From positions 81,151-145,150 of the forward strand of contig JAFCMP010000156.1 of the NCBI GenBank assembly GCA_017506865.1: a DNA stretch of 64,000 nt, written 5' to 3'. Positions within the stretch are counted from its first letter, which is position 1. The number at the start of each line of letters is the position of its first letter. The notes beneath the pieces were generated by a model that did not search any database, was not told the DNA's origin, and saw only the letters and a program-made list of their open reading frames with translations. Below are positions 35,001 through 47,346 of the stretch, piece by piece. The DNA is from Tribonema minus (lineage: Eukaryota; Sar; Xanthophyceae; Tribonematales; Tribonemataceae). The position numbers and the translations under genes are program-made.

Positions 35001-38000
35001 ACATGCAAATTCATGATGCTGCATGCGATTGCTTCTCAACGTAAAGCATTTGAGCAGGGTCTCTGCGTGCACAATGAAGCCTGCGGGCTTGCCTTAGCAA
35101 GCGTATAAGTTGGGCTAAAGCCAGAGCGGAGCTCACCTGTTATTGAAGAGGCTGCCAGTGAATGAGCCCACCATCATGACAAAGAAGAAGATAGAATCCA
35201 CCATGCTCACCCTGGAGCACCAAGACAGGAGCAGAAGCATCGCAGCAAGGTGAGTCATGCATCCAGATAGAAAAACAACCAGGACTAAAAGAGGAAAACA
35301 AAAAGACAGCACAAAAAGGGGGTAAGCTAATGGTGGATCACATGTGTGTGAGACAAAGACACAGAGCGCATGCTGCTGAGCAATGTAGAGCATCAGTGCA
35401 GGCACCGACAGCGACAGGGACAAGCGGCTGAGAGAACACTACCGCCTGGAGGAGAACGCATGGCTGCCGCCGCGCCATGGCTCGCCATACACAACTCTGT
35501 TACAAAGAGAAGGAGCCCCCACCAGGGGATCCTGGCCAGCTGTCAGTGGGAGAAAGGTACGCAGCGAGTCAGGGGGCAGAAGAGGGGGGGGCGGGGGGGG
35601 AGCCAGGCCTGCTCGGGAGCACCCCTGCAGTCTGTGCTGTTAGCCCACATGTACTTGATGGCAGTCCCATGTCGTGAGCACCAACTTCAGCAGCGAGTAC
35701 ATGCGCCTCCACAGGTACACGTGAGGGGGGTGTGACTGCTCAGTACTTCCGCAAAATGAATTCAGTCATCTTTTTGAATTCAGCGTGCATCATCTGAGAG
35801 TGGTGTATGGCATCACCCATACAAAGCTAACAACTGCCTCTGCAATTGTCGTCATGAACAAGGCTGGGGAAGGGCATGTAACAGGGCATGCGCAGAAACA
35901 TAACCCCTACTGTCACTGAGGTCGCATGTACACTGCTGCGGCAACGGCGCATAAGCTGCTGCAGCAACGACCCCATTGCGGGTCTGGCATCCTGAGGACT
36001 TGCAAAAACCACATCAAGAACCTGTAGCTGTTTGATTCCATACCCAACAATGACAGACCTCAGGTTCAGCATGCTCACCGCAAATACAGTGTTCAGCCTG
36101 TGAAACATTACGGCTTCACTGCCCTCAATAGGGGTATAATGAGGTGAGGACTTACAACGAGAGCGTCAGCTCTCTATGAGCGCAGCTCATCCTCAATCTG
36201 CTCAAATTGAGGCGCAAACACGCACAGCAAGTGTCCACCTAGCCACCGTCGACAGGGCATGTATGCTAGATGCAGTGTCGGCTGCCGCATTTTTGAGCCG
36301 TGGCCACAGATTCATCAACCCTCTATAGGCAAATGTGGCGATGCAGATGGTGAGATATGCCATGATCGATGTGTAATTGAGACTGCTTGAGGAACTCATT
36401 AGCTATGCTTGCCGCCCAGAGAACAACTGCTCAGGGCTGCCTAGATTTGTCAGCTGGTTACTCTCAGCAACGACCTGGTCATTTTCTTTGAGCCCAAGCA
36501 CTTCGTAGGGCCAGATGCAACAAAGCCAGGCATCATGGTCATTACCAGGGTCTCCCCAAGCGCGACCAGTTTAAAAGAGCACACATACTAGTAGCACTGA
36601 GCAGTGAATTTGAGGGGGGGGGCATCACTGTCAACTAGAAGCGCAAAGATCACTGCCAACCACCAGCGCAAGGGGGCTTGGAATTCAGTAAATGCGTAGA
36701 CCAATATCCACTGAGCAGTATCCAATTCGAATGGCTTTCGTGCTTGAAGTTACTGCAGGTGATGATACTGCTTCAATTGTAGATTGTCATCATTACCCCT
36801 CGTGCCATGAGACAAGTGTCTGGCCTGCCTGTGATAAGCCGGAAACATGGCTAGACTGTCGCTACCTCCCCCCCCCCCCCATCGGATTGCTAATGCATGG
36901 CTGACAGATTGCACATTCCCTGACACCAGTTGGCACCGTGCTCACTGAAAGCCTGTGTCGTCAGCCACAGATGCAATGTAACCTGCCGTGTTGTGGCCAC
37001 CAACAGCCGCCACCATGATGAGCAAAACTCTTGAAATGTACAAGTGCGTACCGGACCATTATGTTGCACCACACCAAAAGCAGCAATGCAAACATACAAA
37101 AGTACCCCTCCCAAAACAATTTGGAGATCGTGTATGGGTACTTGAGTACCACTCTTAGAGTACATTGGCAGCGGGTGCATGTTTTGCAAACTGGAAAAGT
37201 GACTAAAACTGGTTGCGTTTATACTGAGAATACAAGGGTGCTCAGCAGGCACACATACACACAGCAACTCGTCTGACACAATACAACCAGTACTGTTGAA
37301 AGGTGCTGCTTTGTGTGAGCTAGAGCTGAGAGCCAGCTCTGATGGTCGAGCCGGTATTCATGAATCAGATTTGACTATGCCATTACTTGATATGTAGACA
37401 CAACATATTGCATTCACAGCACCCTACCCTTACCCTTACCATCCAACTGCTGCTGCTGCTACTGCAGCTGATGCTGCTATTTCGAAATCTGGCCTGCTGC
37501 CTTATACCAAGCTGCTATTGCCAGGACATGCATTATACATGACCATTTGACCTGAGAACCCAGGAAGGGATTAATCCCGAGAAAGGCATCACACTTTTCA
37601 ACACTTTTTTGGCGCAATACAAAGGTACGAGTGCGCAGCTATTGGCTTCACGGCCAATTCAAGCAGTGCTCACTTGCTACTCTCACAGTACTCCAAGCAC
37701 TTGTCAGCAAGTGAGTAATGGCACTTGTGCTTCCATGTACTTGTATTCAGAATTGCAGTCTTTGAAAAGTACTAAATGCTGCCCCCGTGCAATAAAACCA
37801 GTACTTGAAAGCGGCTACTTACTTCAAACTTTCAAATAATGGGTACTACACGCATGACCATTGAGGAAAATCATTGCTGCGACAGCACTTCTGCCCTTCC
37901 CGACTATGCTAACGACACGATGGTCAGGAATGGTGCATGTTTGGCTCGTGCCTCCCCATCACATGTCATCTTGATGCACAAGCAAGAAACAGCTGAGGGC

Positions 38001-39085
38001 ATGACACGCCAGAATACACACTTCGAAGTATGTCAATCAACCAACCCTGGTTGCCGTGGTTGCATTATACCGGTACATACAACAACTGTGTCTGCTAGGT
38101 GAGACCGGGCCGATGCCATTTGCAAGAAGCGTATTAAGGCACAGTGCGACGTGCTTCATTCACTAACGACTTTCAGCCAGCGCATGGCTCCTTTGATACT
38201 TAAAGAAGTCATTATTGTGATTGTGCCAGCCAGCTGATGGACACCTGCCATGACAGTTGGCGTCATTGTTGTCGATGTTTGAGCCAGATCATTCAATGAA
38301 GCTCCCACAAGCATTCAGCAATTGCGCCAATGGTCGTTGTTTATCATTGACATCAACATCAAAAATGCTGTGCACGTGCTGCTGTCAATTCGTTTCTGCG
38401 AAGCGCTGCAGTTCCTGCAACCTAGGAATACTACAGCCTGGGGCGTCTCATAGTATGTTGCAAATTGTGATGCGCCACCAGCACCATGCACTAGTCCATT
38501 CTACCTATCACGACTGCTTTCATTTGCGTGCATCTGAGCTTCGCAACTTCCCTGTTTGCTTTTTGCAAATGATGAGATGAAGTATAAGCTATAGTCTAGT
38601 ATACAGTGACCATGTTTGAGAACATACCTAAATCACGAGATTTCAAGAGTCGAGTGACAGGCGGCCGCAGCAGAGCTAAAAACTTTGTTACAGCAGCTGG
38701 TGCACTGAATTGTTTGCATTGAGCACAGTGGGTCACTGATTGACGCCTGTTTTATGTCAACTGTATTATTTATAAAGTCCTTGACATGCGCTCACCTGAG
38801 AATTGCTGCGTTGCCTTGACACGCCTGATTCCCATCGCAGCCATAATTCCATTGGTCCAGCTTATCAGCCAGCTTATCCGCCCACATGTACTGTGTCAGC
38901 AACCCCAGTACTATGCTGACCATCACCAACCCCATGCTCCGCAGCTTCCCCACCATAAGGTCCCTGGGCGTAGACGATCCGAATGCGCTGCCGCACAAGC
39001 ACCCTGCACAGCTGCAGACGGTGCTGACGGTGGTACATACTGCACTGCATGCTGTGCACGCGAAGCAGCCCAATGCTAAGGCCAT
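28978..39085 (-). CDS. Serine incorporator (SERINC/TMS1/TDE1 family) membrane protein, nine exons
   Basis: Model: complement(join(28978..29096, 30270..30386, 31100..31229, 31940..32107, 32663..32788, 33445..33547, 34162..34383, 35137..35211, 38796..39085)), 1,350 nt, 449 residues, which is normal for SERINC. Hallmarks: an N-terminal cysteine cluster (CFACTACSAVCTTV), GNAAILR, RFGAFLFIILQQIVLIDIAY before a QWND, an N-glycosylation site NLTS, the late FNIVMILLSMFFGMMLTNW segment, and the C-terminal LLYTWTLVAPKLFPDRDFS, then TAG. About ten hydrophobic segments are seen. Family members sit in endomembranes or plasma membrane and act in lipid handling (phosphatidylserine, sphingolipid or scrambling). 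All introns are GT-AG and in phase except two points: the intron after 31940 needs a GC donor (GCAAGT), and the last intron uses a weak gtcact donor after 30270. A variable loop (31100-31229) is Ala/Ser-rich. Confidence 0.93.
29396..29452 (+). repeat. 18-19 bp tandem repeat, three units
   Basis: ctggtcaagttcataaa occurs three times with few changes (29395-29450), inside the last SERINC intron. Confidence 0.85.
33948..33961. repeat. Perfect 14 bp palindrome gtacttcgaagtac
   Basis: The core acttcgaagt occurs four times in the window: 24283, 33950, 38020 and 44472. A one-base variant is at 18829. All lie in introns. Confidence 0.85.
35212..38795 (-). other. SERINC intron 1, about 3.6 kb
   Basis: No exon, RNA gene or complete element could be supported here. 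It contains G-rich stretches (35585-35601, 36613-36621) and short simple repeats only. Confidence 0.5.
38796..39085 (-). CDS. SERINC exon 1: start, cysteine cluster and first membrane helices
   Basis: ATG at 39085-39083 (a GTG codon precedes it; no earlier in-frame ATG is needed). It encodes MALALGCFACTACSAVCTTV, then STPRDLMVGKLRSMGLVMV and ends ...GNAAILR. The donor AG|GTGAGC leaves phase 2, which the exon at 35211 completes as Arg-Val-Ser, a conserved SERINC junction. Confidence 0.9.
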
Positions 39086-39957
39086 CACCTAAGCTCCGCC
39101 AAGGATGAAAACTCTGTTGCGTGTCACCCAAGGACTGACCGCGTGCACCCGCTAGCAGCTGACCTGCGGCAACTAAACTTTCAGCTACTAGCCTTCAGAC
39201 AGTCGATAAGCTAGCACAAGCCTCTCGCTGCGCTGAAATTGCTAAGTTTATGCTTCGAGCTCGCCAGGAAAAATCCAGGAATGGTCCCCAACGGCCAAAT
39301 CGGACCCCCTTCAGCCCCCCTGATCATGATGACAGGTGTGCCAGCGGCGATGGTGAGCACGATATCGCGATGGTGGATGTGGCAGAGTGTACCGCAATGG
39401 CACTGCAAATGGCGGCGCGGCGGACGGCAGCGACACCAGCGACAGTGTCGGCGTGTCTCGGCGACTGCATACGATACCACCGGCGGACGTCAGTTGGGCA
39501 GCGCGGCGGACGCTGCTGTGGGACAACGCTGCAGCGGCGCCTTAGCCCGTAGTGGCATCAGTGCGACATCGTGCGAATGCCGTGGGGGTGTGCAGTAGGT
39601 AAGGGGGAAAGGGGGGGGGGGGGGGGTGAGCTGAGCACGGTTGACCAGCTATTGCTTGAATGATCAGATCAAGCTTTGATCTTGCCGTTTCCTGCACATT
39701 GGCGCATTTAGCAACATGCATGTCATTGAACAGGGAGCCGCACCGTGACATGTGTTTCGAGTTCAACAAGAGCCAAGCTTTCAATTAATGAGCACATGGA
39801 GTTTTGGTCCAGAAGGGTGCCCACGCACCCCTTCCTGGCAATCCGTCGCTATGCTCATGTGCCCGACAGTATGGCTACGCGCTGCTCTGATAATCAGGAA
39901 CCGTCTTCCAGCCGCTGTGTAAATGCCAGACCTTTTAACCAGACTGCAAGGAGGTCA
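39086..39957. other. Spacer between SERINC start and the next minus-strand gene
   Basis: A CG-rich stretch (39340-39560) lies upstream of SERINC and may belong to its promoter. It has a G run around 39609-39626. No gene is supported; open frames in the CG-rich part are present on both strands and look like composition effects. Confidence 0.45.
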
Positions 39958-40862
39958 TCAGCTGTATCCGCTCGCATACCAGCGCATCATGCTGGTCTGC
40001 AGCGCCTGTTTGCTACTCTCCATGCTGCTGCGACTGTCCGCCAACTGGCGTCGTAGGCTCTCTGCTGCGGCGCCCGTCTGTAGGTTCTTGGCGAGCTCGT
40101 CCATACTGCTGTGCCGTTGCGATTCTTGCTTCTCTCTGCACGGTGACAATTAGCAACGATTAGCATGTGCATTGTCAGATCACCATCATGATCACCGTGA
40201 CCGTGATATGTTTTCCTCCATGTGCAGAGTGCCTAAATCGAGGATACCACATGACAGTATTGCATTGCAGCAATACAGGAACGCCTAGTCTAGGCAGCGC
40301 TAGCAAGCACCAGCAATCTGCATATGCATGGCGGCGTGCAGCAGTCGAGTCCACTGGTACATAATGCTGCACAAGGTGCCACAGCACACATGGAGAGCAT
40401 ACATGGAGATCCTGGCTGTATGTGGCTGCCCAGTTGTTGGTCACGTTCAAAAACGCACACCTGCAAGCTCACAAAAGCTCCAAACAAGATTCTCGGATAT
40501 GCCATCAGACACTTGAAACTGTGTATGATGACACTGGGTATGTGTCAAACTTGGAAGCTGCTGAAGCGCCGAGCACACCCTAGCTGCAGTTACGCACCGA
40601 CCAGCCTGATCTCTGCAGGTCTTGCTGTTTCTAGTTGTGTGAGTACACCACATACCACTTGGCGGCAGAGCAAGGCACATGCAGCAGTGCAGACGCACCT
40701 CTTGCTCTGGCTGATGGCCAGCTCTGTAGAAGCTTCCGGCGGCTTCTTTTCTCTGTAGGCAGAACTGGCGCTGCTAGTTGCAGACTGAGCACTCATGCTG
40801 TGCGATCGCTGGAGTCTGCCGCCCCTGCCGCTGTTCAAGGCCGCAGTTGCACTCAATGATGC
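39958..40862 (-). CDS. Last two exons of the unidentified gene, best-supported part
   Basis: Exon 40862-40699 (acceptor ctccacag) encodes a Ser/Ala-rich stretch, then REKKPPEASTELAISQSK and ends AG|GTGCGT. Exon 40135-39958 (acceptor gtgcag) completes Arg and continues EKQESQRHSSMDELAKNLQ to TGA. Together they give a charged helix of coiled-coil character. Confidence 0.7.
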
Positions 40863-43800
40863 CTGTGGAGGGTAAGCAGAAAGAAACTAGTGAAGCACAG
40901 CTCAGTACACTTGCAGGCGGTCAGCAATATTTGACACTCTAAGTACTTCCAAAATAAATCGTGTGCATTATTCAATTACTGTTGTCAAGTCAGTTTGTAT
41001 CTGTCAGCAAGTGCTCTTTAGATTTTTCACTTTGAACTTTCAGGTGAAAACCATGTATATTACATAGGGTTGCCAAAACCGTACCTTTTTTACAAATATA
41101 CTCCGTAAATCGTACCGTAATTCGACCGTAAACTCCTGCCTATTGAGGTTTTGGAGAACTTCGATACCATTTTTGCGTCTGGCACAGTAAGCCAGAAGAC
41201 AAACCTGAGGGCACCCAAAGCTCTGGTCAAGATCAGCATGGTTTACGCTAGAAATACCGTTGACCGTATTTTTTCAATAATACCGTTTTGGCAACCCTAA
41301 TATATTATTACAGTGTTACTGCCTGTACTTTCCAGTCATATTTTTCTTTGAAAGCACAGGCAGCCACATGCTTGCCTCGTCTCATGCAAGGCAGCGCGAG
41401 ATCAAGTTCAGGATATGCACAAGTTATCACATGACCCTGAGTGATAAGGCCACTATGATCATGCATGATTTGCTGTCTTCTGCTTGGCACATGAGCCCTA
41501 ACCTCTGTCACAATACATGTGCTACATTGATTGAGGGTTGGGCTGGAAGTTGGGGGTAGTGCTCAGTATAGCCTGCGCAGCAATTGACGCTGTTACTGAT
41601 ATGTTACCGAGAGGCAAGTGCCCGTCACTTGCCGCGCTGGCTATGCCTTAAGGTTGCAGAGGGGGAGCATTGTGAGGGGAAAAACTGGAAATCAAAAGTA
41701 CAGCCAGGTACTGGCTGTGCCATTCATACCAAGCAGAGCGCATGGGGTGTGTAGCACAGTCAAAGTTGCTTCGCCGCCATCTGCACGTCTCAGCAGTCAT
41801 GGACGCGAAGGTACTGCTCACTTGCTCAGTGAGCTGCCTGCACTGTTCACCAGCGCTGCATTTGTGCCACAGGTGGCATGGCATCGAAGGGGGTCGAAAG
41901 TCTGCAGTCGCACAACATGAAGGCGGCGCTGACGGCGCACACTGGCGCAAGCGTATGCATGGAGTAGTTGACAGGAGGGGGTCAACAATATGTAAATTCA
42001 TGAATGCAATGCTAGATGTCAGACGCCGGCATTACCACCAGATGCATTGCACTGTGACATGAGTAGATTCTATGCACCATCAGCGAACACCTGACAGAGC
42101 TGGCTGTCAAGGTGACACCATTGAACGGTAGAGCTAGCTGTAACGGTGGCGCTATTGCACGGCTGAAATCATGCGGGGCGCCCATCACTCTGATGACAAT
42201 GCCCCCCAGCCACGCATGCCCAGCTGAATGAGTTGTGGACTGAGCTTTGCCCGCGCCCTGATGCTTGTTATCTTGTGCAGCAGCAAATACGCACTTGTTG
42301 ACCAGCAGCAAAATAAGCAGTACCTATGTGTTTACTTCAATCACTTGCGCACCTTGGCCGTGGAAGCGGAATGCCGCCGTTTTGATGTAGGCTTGCCTGG
42401 GCCAGCCATGCCGTTCTCTGCTGGTAGGCTTGCTGCAGAAAGAGACGGTGCAGTGTCGCAGCATTAGCTACTGTCATTGACTCGAAGGCTGTGGCGTGAC
42501 AAGATGGCGGCAGCGGCAAGGTCGATGCATTGGTTGGTAGACTTGATGAAACTGGCGCACAAAGTGGTCAGCCTCCTTACATGCAAACTCAACGGCAGGT
42601 TCACATTATATGTACTATACTACTAGTTGTACATTAATGCACTGGCTCCAACCGCTAATCGCTGGCCCAAACATTCATCAGGCTGCTCTGAGGGTCTCAC
42701 CCATTCCTGAACTTGTATGATTACCCAGCTGACCCAGCTGTCAAGCAGACTTGAGGGGTTGGGACATTGAGTGCAAAGGTTTAACAGCCGGTAAGCATAG
42801 TTCTTGCTTTTGGATGAGTGGGCTGAATAATCGACTAGCCTACCGCCATCAATGCGGTTTCATTGCCTGGCACGTACAGTCAGGCGTGACTGAGAACAAA
42901 ATTGTCTGCGAATGGATAGTTTGTGATGGTCTTTTCTCATGTTGCACGTGACCGTCGCAGCACTGGCGATGGGAAGACTTCTACGTCCGTCTTGGTTGCG
43001 CCAGCCAGCGGATAACATGTACGAGGTGCTGATGACAATGACGGCGCAAACTCTATGCTTATCTTGATTGCCTCATACAAAGCCCCTCCCCCGCCTTTAC
43101 CGCCAGGAGCAAAGAAGCATCCATTGACATTCATGCAACAACGTGGTAGCGCATCCTGACAACACAAATGGGAACAACATCCACGTGCCAATCACTGCTG
43201 TGAACATACCGTTCTGAACATACTGACGTACATGACTAAGGGAACCGTCTGCGCCCATGACTAGCTTCAATTTAATGCCTGGTGCCATCATGATTGAGAT
43301 GCCAGAACGCTATAAGGTCCAGTTTACAAAAGGCCTGGACTGCGCTGGTGCCAGCGGCAACTTGCGAGTGCACATGCTATGGACAGCAACATGCAGTGGT
43401 GGTGGTGCTGCAGCAACAATCCAGCATGCATGCATATGATACAAAAGACTGATTGCAGACCATCAGTGCTGTGAGCTCTTCATCTCTTCGAATACGCTTA
43501 TTCTGCGGACGTGCAATCAATCGTGTAACTCAGCCTGAAACCACAATGTTTTGTGCAGTTGCATGACTCAGGAAAAGCAGCACAAGTGAGCACGAACGCA
43601 AATAGGGCCCTTCATCAAGTATCAAGTGCTGCTGCGGGCCTGAGGGTTAACATTCTCGATTACTTCAACTTTTTTTTATTGTTGCACCTGCCTGCGGCGC
43701 ACCGCGCCACCTGCTTTGTGGCCTTCAAAGTCTGGCAATCACAGCAAAACCACCATTACTGATCAAACAAACACTGTAAATCAACTGCCACGTCAGACTC

Positions 43801-46351
43801 ACTGTTGGAGTCCCAGGCAGCTGCCCGTTGCGCGGAGCCACTATACTTGGTGGCCTTGGCGCGCACCGCACATACGCCGCCGCCCGCCGCCACTTTTGCC
43901 AACCCTTTGGCCGAGCCTTGTGCGAATCGCGGCGAGCAATGCTGCGCAGCTCTTTCAGCAAGTTGCGCCTGAAGGGGATGATGAGCGGTGCTACATCTGA
44001 GGTTTTACAGCCACTGTAATTTCAAAGCAGAGCTAGATATTCCACAGTGCATTTGCACTGTGAACCCTGATCATGTGACAGGCAGAGCTCTGCATGGCAC
44101 GCACGTATGTCAGCATGGAGGCCACTTGGAACATCCATACAGTCCTGATTAGACAATTGTGGTCGCACAAGCTTGATCACAGTGAGCGGCAGGCGCATGA
44201 TGGCTGGCTGACATTTGTGTTGCTGGGGTATGGGTATGTGATATGCAACTTCATCGGCACGTCAAACTCATGCAGACCTGCGCATGCAGCAGGCAAGCAG
44301 CCATCGCCTCTCTGCCATCATCATAGCACCAACAGTATTTTCGGGTTGCTGGGTTATGGGTATGTATTGTGCAGGTTTGACATCGTGCACCGCATCCATA
44401 CCAGTTGCAGACATGCACGTCTCTTGTCGCCATCACAAGGTCCAGATTGTCTGCTGTGCCCTGACATGTATACTTCGAAGTACTTAAACTTCAGCCATGA
44501 GGTATCCCATCGCGCATCTCTCCATGATGTAAGGAAAACTCAAGGATTCCCTCCTAAGGTCTGTAACCGTCGTCCTTACAATTAGCTGCAAGCTGAACAC
44601 ACAGAATATGCAGCGGATAGGCCTGATTCTTACCTCTCGTTCCACCCTGGCAGCAAAGGCAAACGCCTCCGCTAGCAGATCCATGTCCAACTGATCTTTG
44701 TGTGAGCCTGCTTTGATGCACAACCGGGACAAGGGTTGCACCTTGAGTGCAGCACAGCATAGTTGTGGGGAGCCCTTAATGGCCTCCGCGGACGCCTCTA
44801 GAGTACTGATTGATCATGCTGAGTTCTTCATAATGCGCTTCGGCCTCACAGATGATATAGCTTACGTCAAAGCACAATAATCGCCTGGTGTCATTAATTG
44901 TATCACCATAGCATGTGTACACATGATCCTTTCAACATTCAAAGCTATACTCATGCAATGTGTACCAATGGTCAAGATCCACATCTTACCTGGCGGTTTC
45001 TGTATTGGGGGTACACCAAGTTGGGCTGGCTGTTGTCGCGCCGTTATCCCCGCCATACTACTGGCAGAACACAAATGGCGAGCGTTGTGTGCCCCCGGTC
45101 GAAGACACTCCAGCGATGGGGCAGGCATGGTCAGCAGTTTTTCCACGCCTGCCAAATAAAGCAGTAGAGATGTCATAGGATAGATGGTGTCAACTTGAAG
45201 TGTGCATCACTGTGTGGTGACTCGGCCAACCGACGGACAGTCTCAATTCAATGATGGCAGAGGTTTGCGTTGTGATGCGAGCTCCGGAGTAAGCAGCAGG
45301 GCCAAGCTGCAGTGCATCAGGCGCCATATCACTTTGTTGTAATCCATGTAACCCTTCAAATATCTCTGGACCACATGCTCTGCATTGGCTGCAGTGTTTG
45401 CAGCATGCTGTGTGGTACGGTAGCATCGGATTCGCCTACGGCTTAGGGTGCAGCACTGCATGTAGCGTGGAAGGGAAACAGGAAGCGATTTGCCAGATTT
45501 GCTGCTTGCTGCGTGGCTGTTGTGCGCGTAGTCACGGTACCCTGCCTTTCAAATCTCCTTGAATGGTGCAGCAGGCTAGTTGGCTGGTGCAGCAAGCACT
45601 TTGTGTATTGAACTAGTCATCATCATCTAGGTCCCCTCCTCCAGCATCCACAGAATATGCGGACTGTATTGAAAGGGCATTCAGGTTGGCAGCATGTCAA
45701 CCAATCCTTTGACGTTTTCCCAGTCTCTATGTATGTATGTACCTTCTTTGCGCGCATGTAAAGTTCATGCTCATGGTTTTCAACTGTGTGTGTATGCTTT
45801 AAAATTGCACCAGCTTATCTTGTGGCATCCTATTGCTGCTATTGCGCATCCAGCCAATTGGTCCATTAAAGCATTACATGCACACAATCAGTATATAGTC
45901 GAACAATGATGACATGTCTTCTGTCACCTATATCACAATCAACGACTAGGACCATGTCAAGGTATGCTGCATTAGAATGCTTCCCGCATGCCGAGGTCAC
46001 ACTCTGCAAGCTGAGACATACCAACTTCACATTGCTTGACAACAATACTTTTTTTTTTTTCTCAAGAAGGTGGTGGACTTGCCTTGCTGGAAGTACTCAT
46101 CGTCAGGTATGCACCGCGTTTCGTCCCCACTGCAGCAGCTGCTGTTGACGTCTCCCACTCCAGATTTATTTGCGGACTCTTCATGCGCCCCATGCCTCGC
46201 ATCCCATGCATTAGCCAAAGTGCCTGTCCCAGTACTTTCGGCATCACCAGCGCCAGCGGAGTGGTACTGATCGATAGACGCAAACTCTGGATTCGGTGAT
46301 GCTTTGAGATACAAAGCTGAACTGCACGAGTTCATTGCCCCATGCTCCGAG
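39958..46351 (-). CDS. Unidentified multi-exon gene, 3' part: helical and coiled-coil protein
   Basis: Phase-consistent chain: complement(join(39958..40135, 40699..40862, 42353..42432, 43803..43968, 44634..44690, 45333..45388, 46083..46351)), encoding the last 322 residues, stop TGA at 39960. I do not recognise the family. Order: an acidic, Ser/Gly-rich part ending DDEYFQQ; a helical part (HVVQRYLKGYMDYNK, LDMDLLAEAFAFAARVERE, AQLAERAAQH); a basic Ala/Ser-rich linker (GKPTSKRRHSASTAK); and a C-terminal coiled coil (SSMDELAKNLQTGAAAESLR, DSRSSMESSKQAL). The two 3' exons are well supported (AG|GTGCGT donor, phase 2, continuous charged helix). Support falls towards the 5' side: the donor after 45333 is weak (gtgata), and the one after 46083 needs GC (GCAAGT). 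The gene start is not found. Confidence 0.55.
41065..41299 (+). mobile_element. MITE-like element with terminal inverted repeats
   Basis: gggttgccaaaac-cgta at 41067-41084 is the inverted complement of taccgttttggcaaccc at 41281-41297. Both are flanked by TA. If the ends are taken one or two bases further out, the 8 bp tatattac (left) and tatattat (right) differ at one position, as in a hAT-type target duplication. The interior repeats c-cgta motifs and has no coding potential. It sits in an intron of the minus-strand gene. Confidence 0.75.
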
Positions 46352-47273
46352 CTGACAGTGCCGGCAAAAACGCAGAACCAAAGTTCAAGCCCGAAAAACG
46401 GACGAACGCTCACCGGTGGGCACTCTTTTTTTTGACATTTTTTTAGGAGGTTCAGGCGCTGCGGGCCACCCCCCTCTCTCTCTCTTACTTTTACTTCACT
46501 TGAGGTTCAGGTAGCAGCAGCTTCATGCCTGAGCTTCAGGCGCGGCGGGCAGTGGGGAATTTGACAGTGGGGAATTTGACGCACATTTTTCAAGTCCGTT
46601 TCCACTTCAGTAGGCGTGACCCATTCCTCAAGTCAAAACACACAGTAGTGCTGACTGATCAAGGCGGCACACATCCGATATGCAACAGAATGTCACAGCT
46701 CTCTGTTTCTTGTCTCAATTGCACGTACATGGCCGTTATCAAAGTCAAATGTGGCCTCAATCAGTGCAGTACTCGCGTGGGTACATGGAGTCTGCGTGGA
46801 GCTGGGTGGCCCCAAGACGGGTCTGTCTGTGGGGGGAGAGTCTTGTAGCTTTGTTCAGTATCCCTGCTAGTATGTGGGGGACAGTCGCTTGCGGGTGCTT
46901 TGTTGGGGGTGATGTGGGGGGCGGGGTGCGGCGTGCAAGCTTCGCATGCTACACCCAAGAGTGAAAACAAGGCGACACACCTACAACATGGCATTTCCAC
47001 AGCCACAAGTGGAATATAATAAAAGTACAGGCAAAAACAAAGAACAAGCAGCCACAACCACATCAAACTGCCAGTTCAAAGCACATGTGATGATCTTCGC
47101 CACTTCGCTTAAGCAATTGTTGTACCGGGGAAGCTCACAAACTAGGTAGAGAAAGTACTCCAGCATCACGTTGCCTGCCAAACACGGACTGTCAGTGGCT
47201 TTTCCCGCCATACTATCATTGACAGCTAAAGGGTGCATGGAGCTCAAACAGACACAGTGCAACTGTGATGCAC

Positions 47274-47346
47274 CTGAAGAAAAATATCCGGATCTGCAGC
47301 TGAGCCTGCGGAGTGCAGAGCTTCTGTGTACAAATGTGCAGCAAAT
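47274..47346 (-). CDS. Candidate internal exon, TPR-like helix
   Basis: Acceptor attgcaag, 24 codons beginning FAAHLYTEALHSAGSAADPD, donor CAG|GTGCAT; phase 2 in, 0 out. The pattern is helical and resembles one TPR helix. It may be an upstream exon of the unidentified gene, but its phase does not join the exon at 46351 directly. Confidence 0.35.

Noticed and set aside
46036..46299. Plus-strand candidate exon (ttctcaag acceptor, CAG|GTATGC donor) at 46.0-46.3 kb
   Set aside because: Several frames on both strands are open here; the minus-strand frame joins neighbouring exons in phase, and the plus-strand one has no partners.
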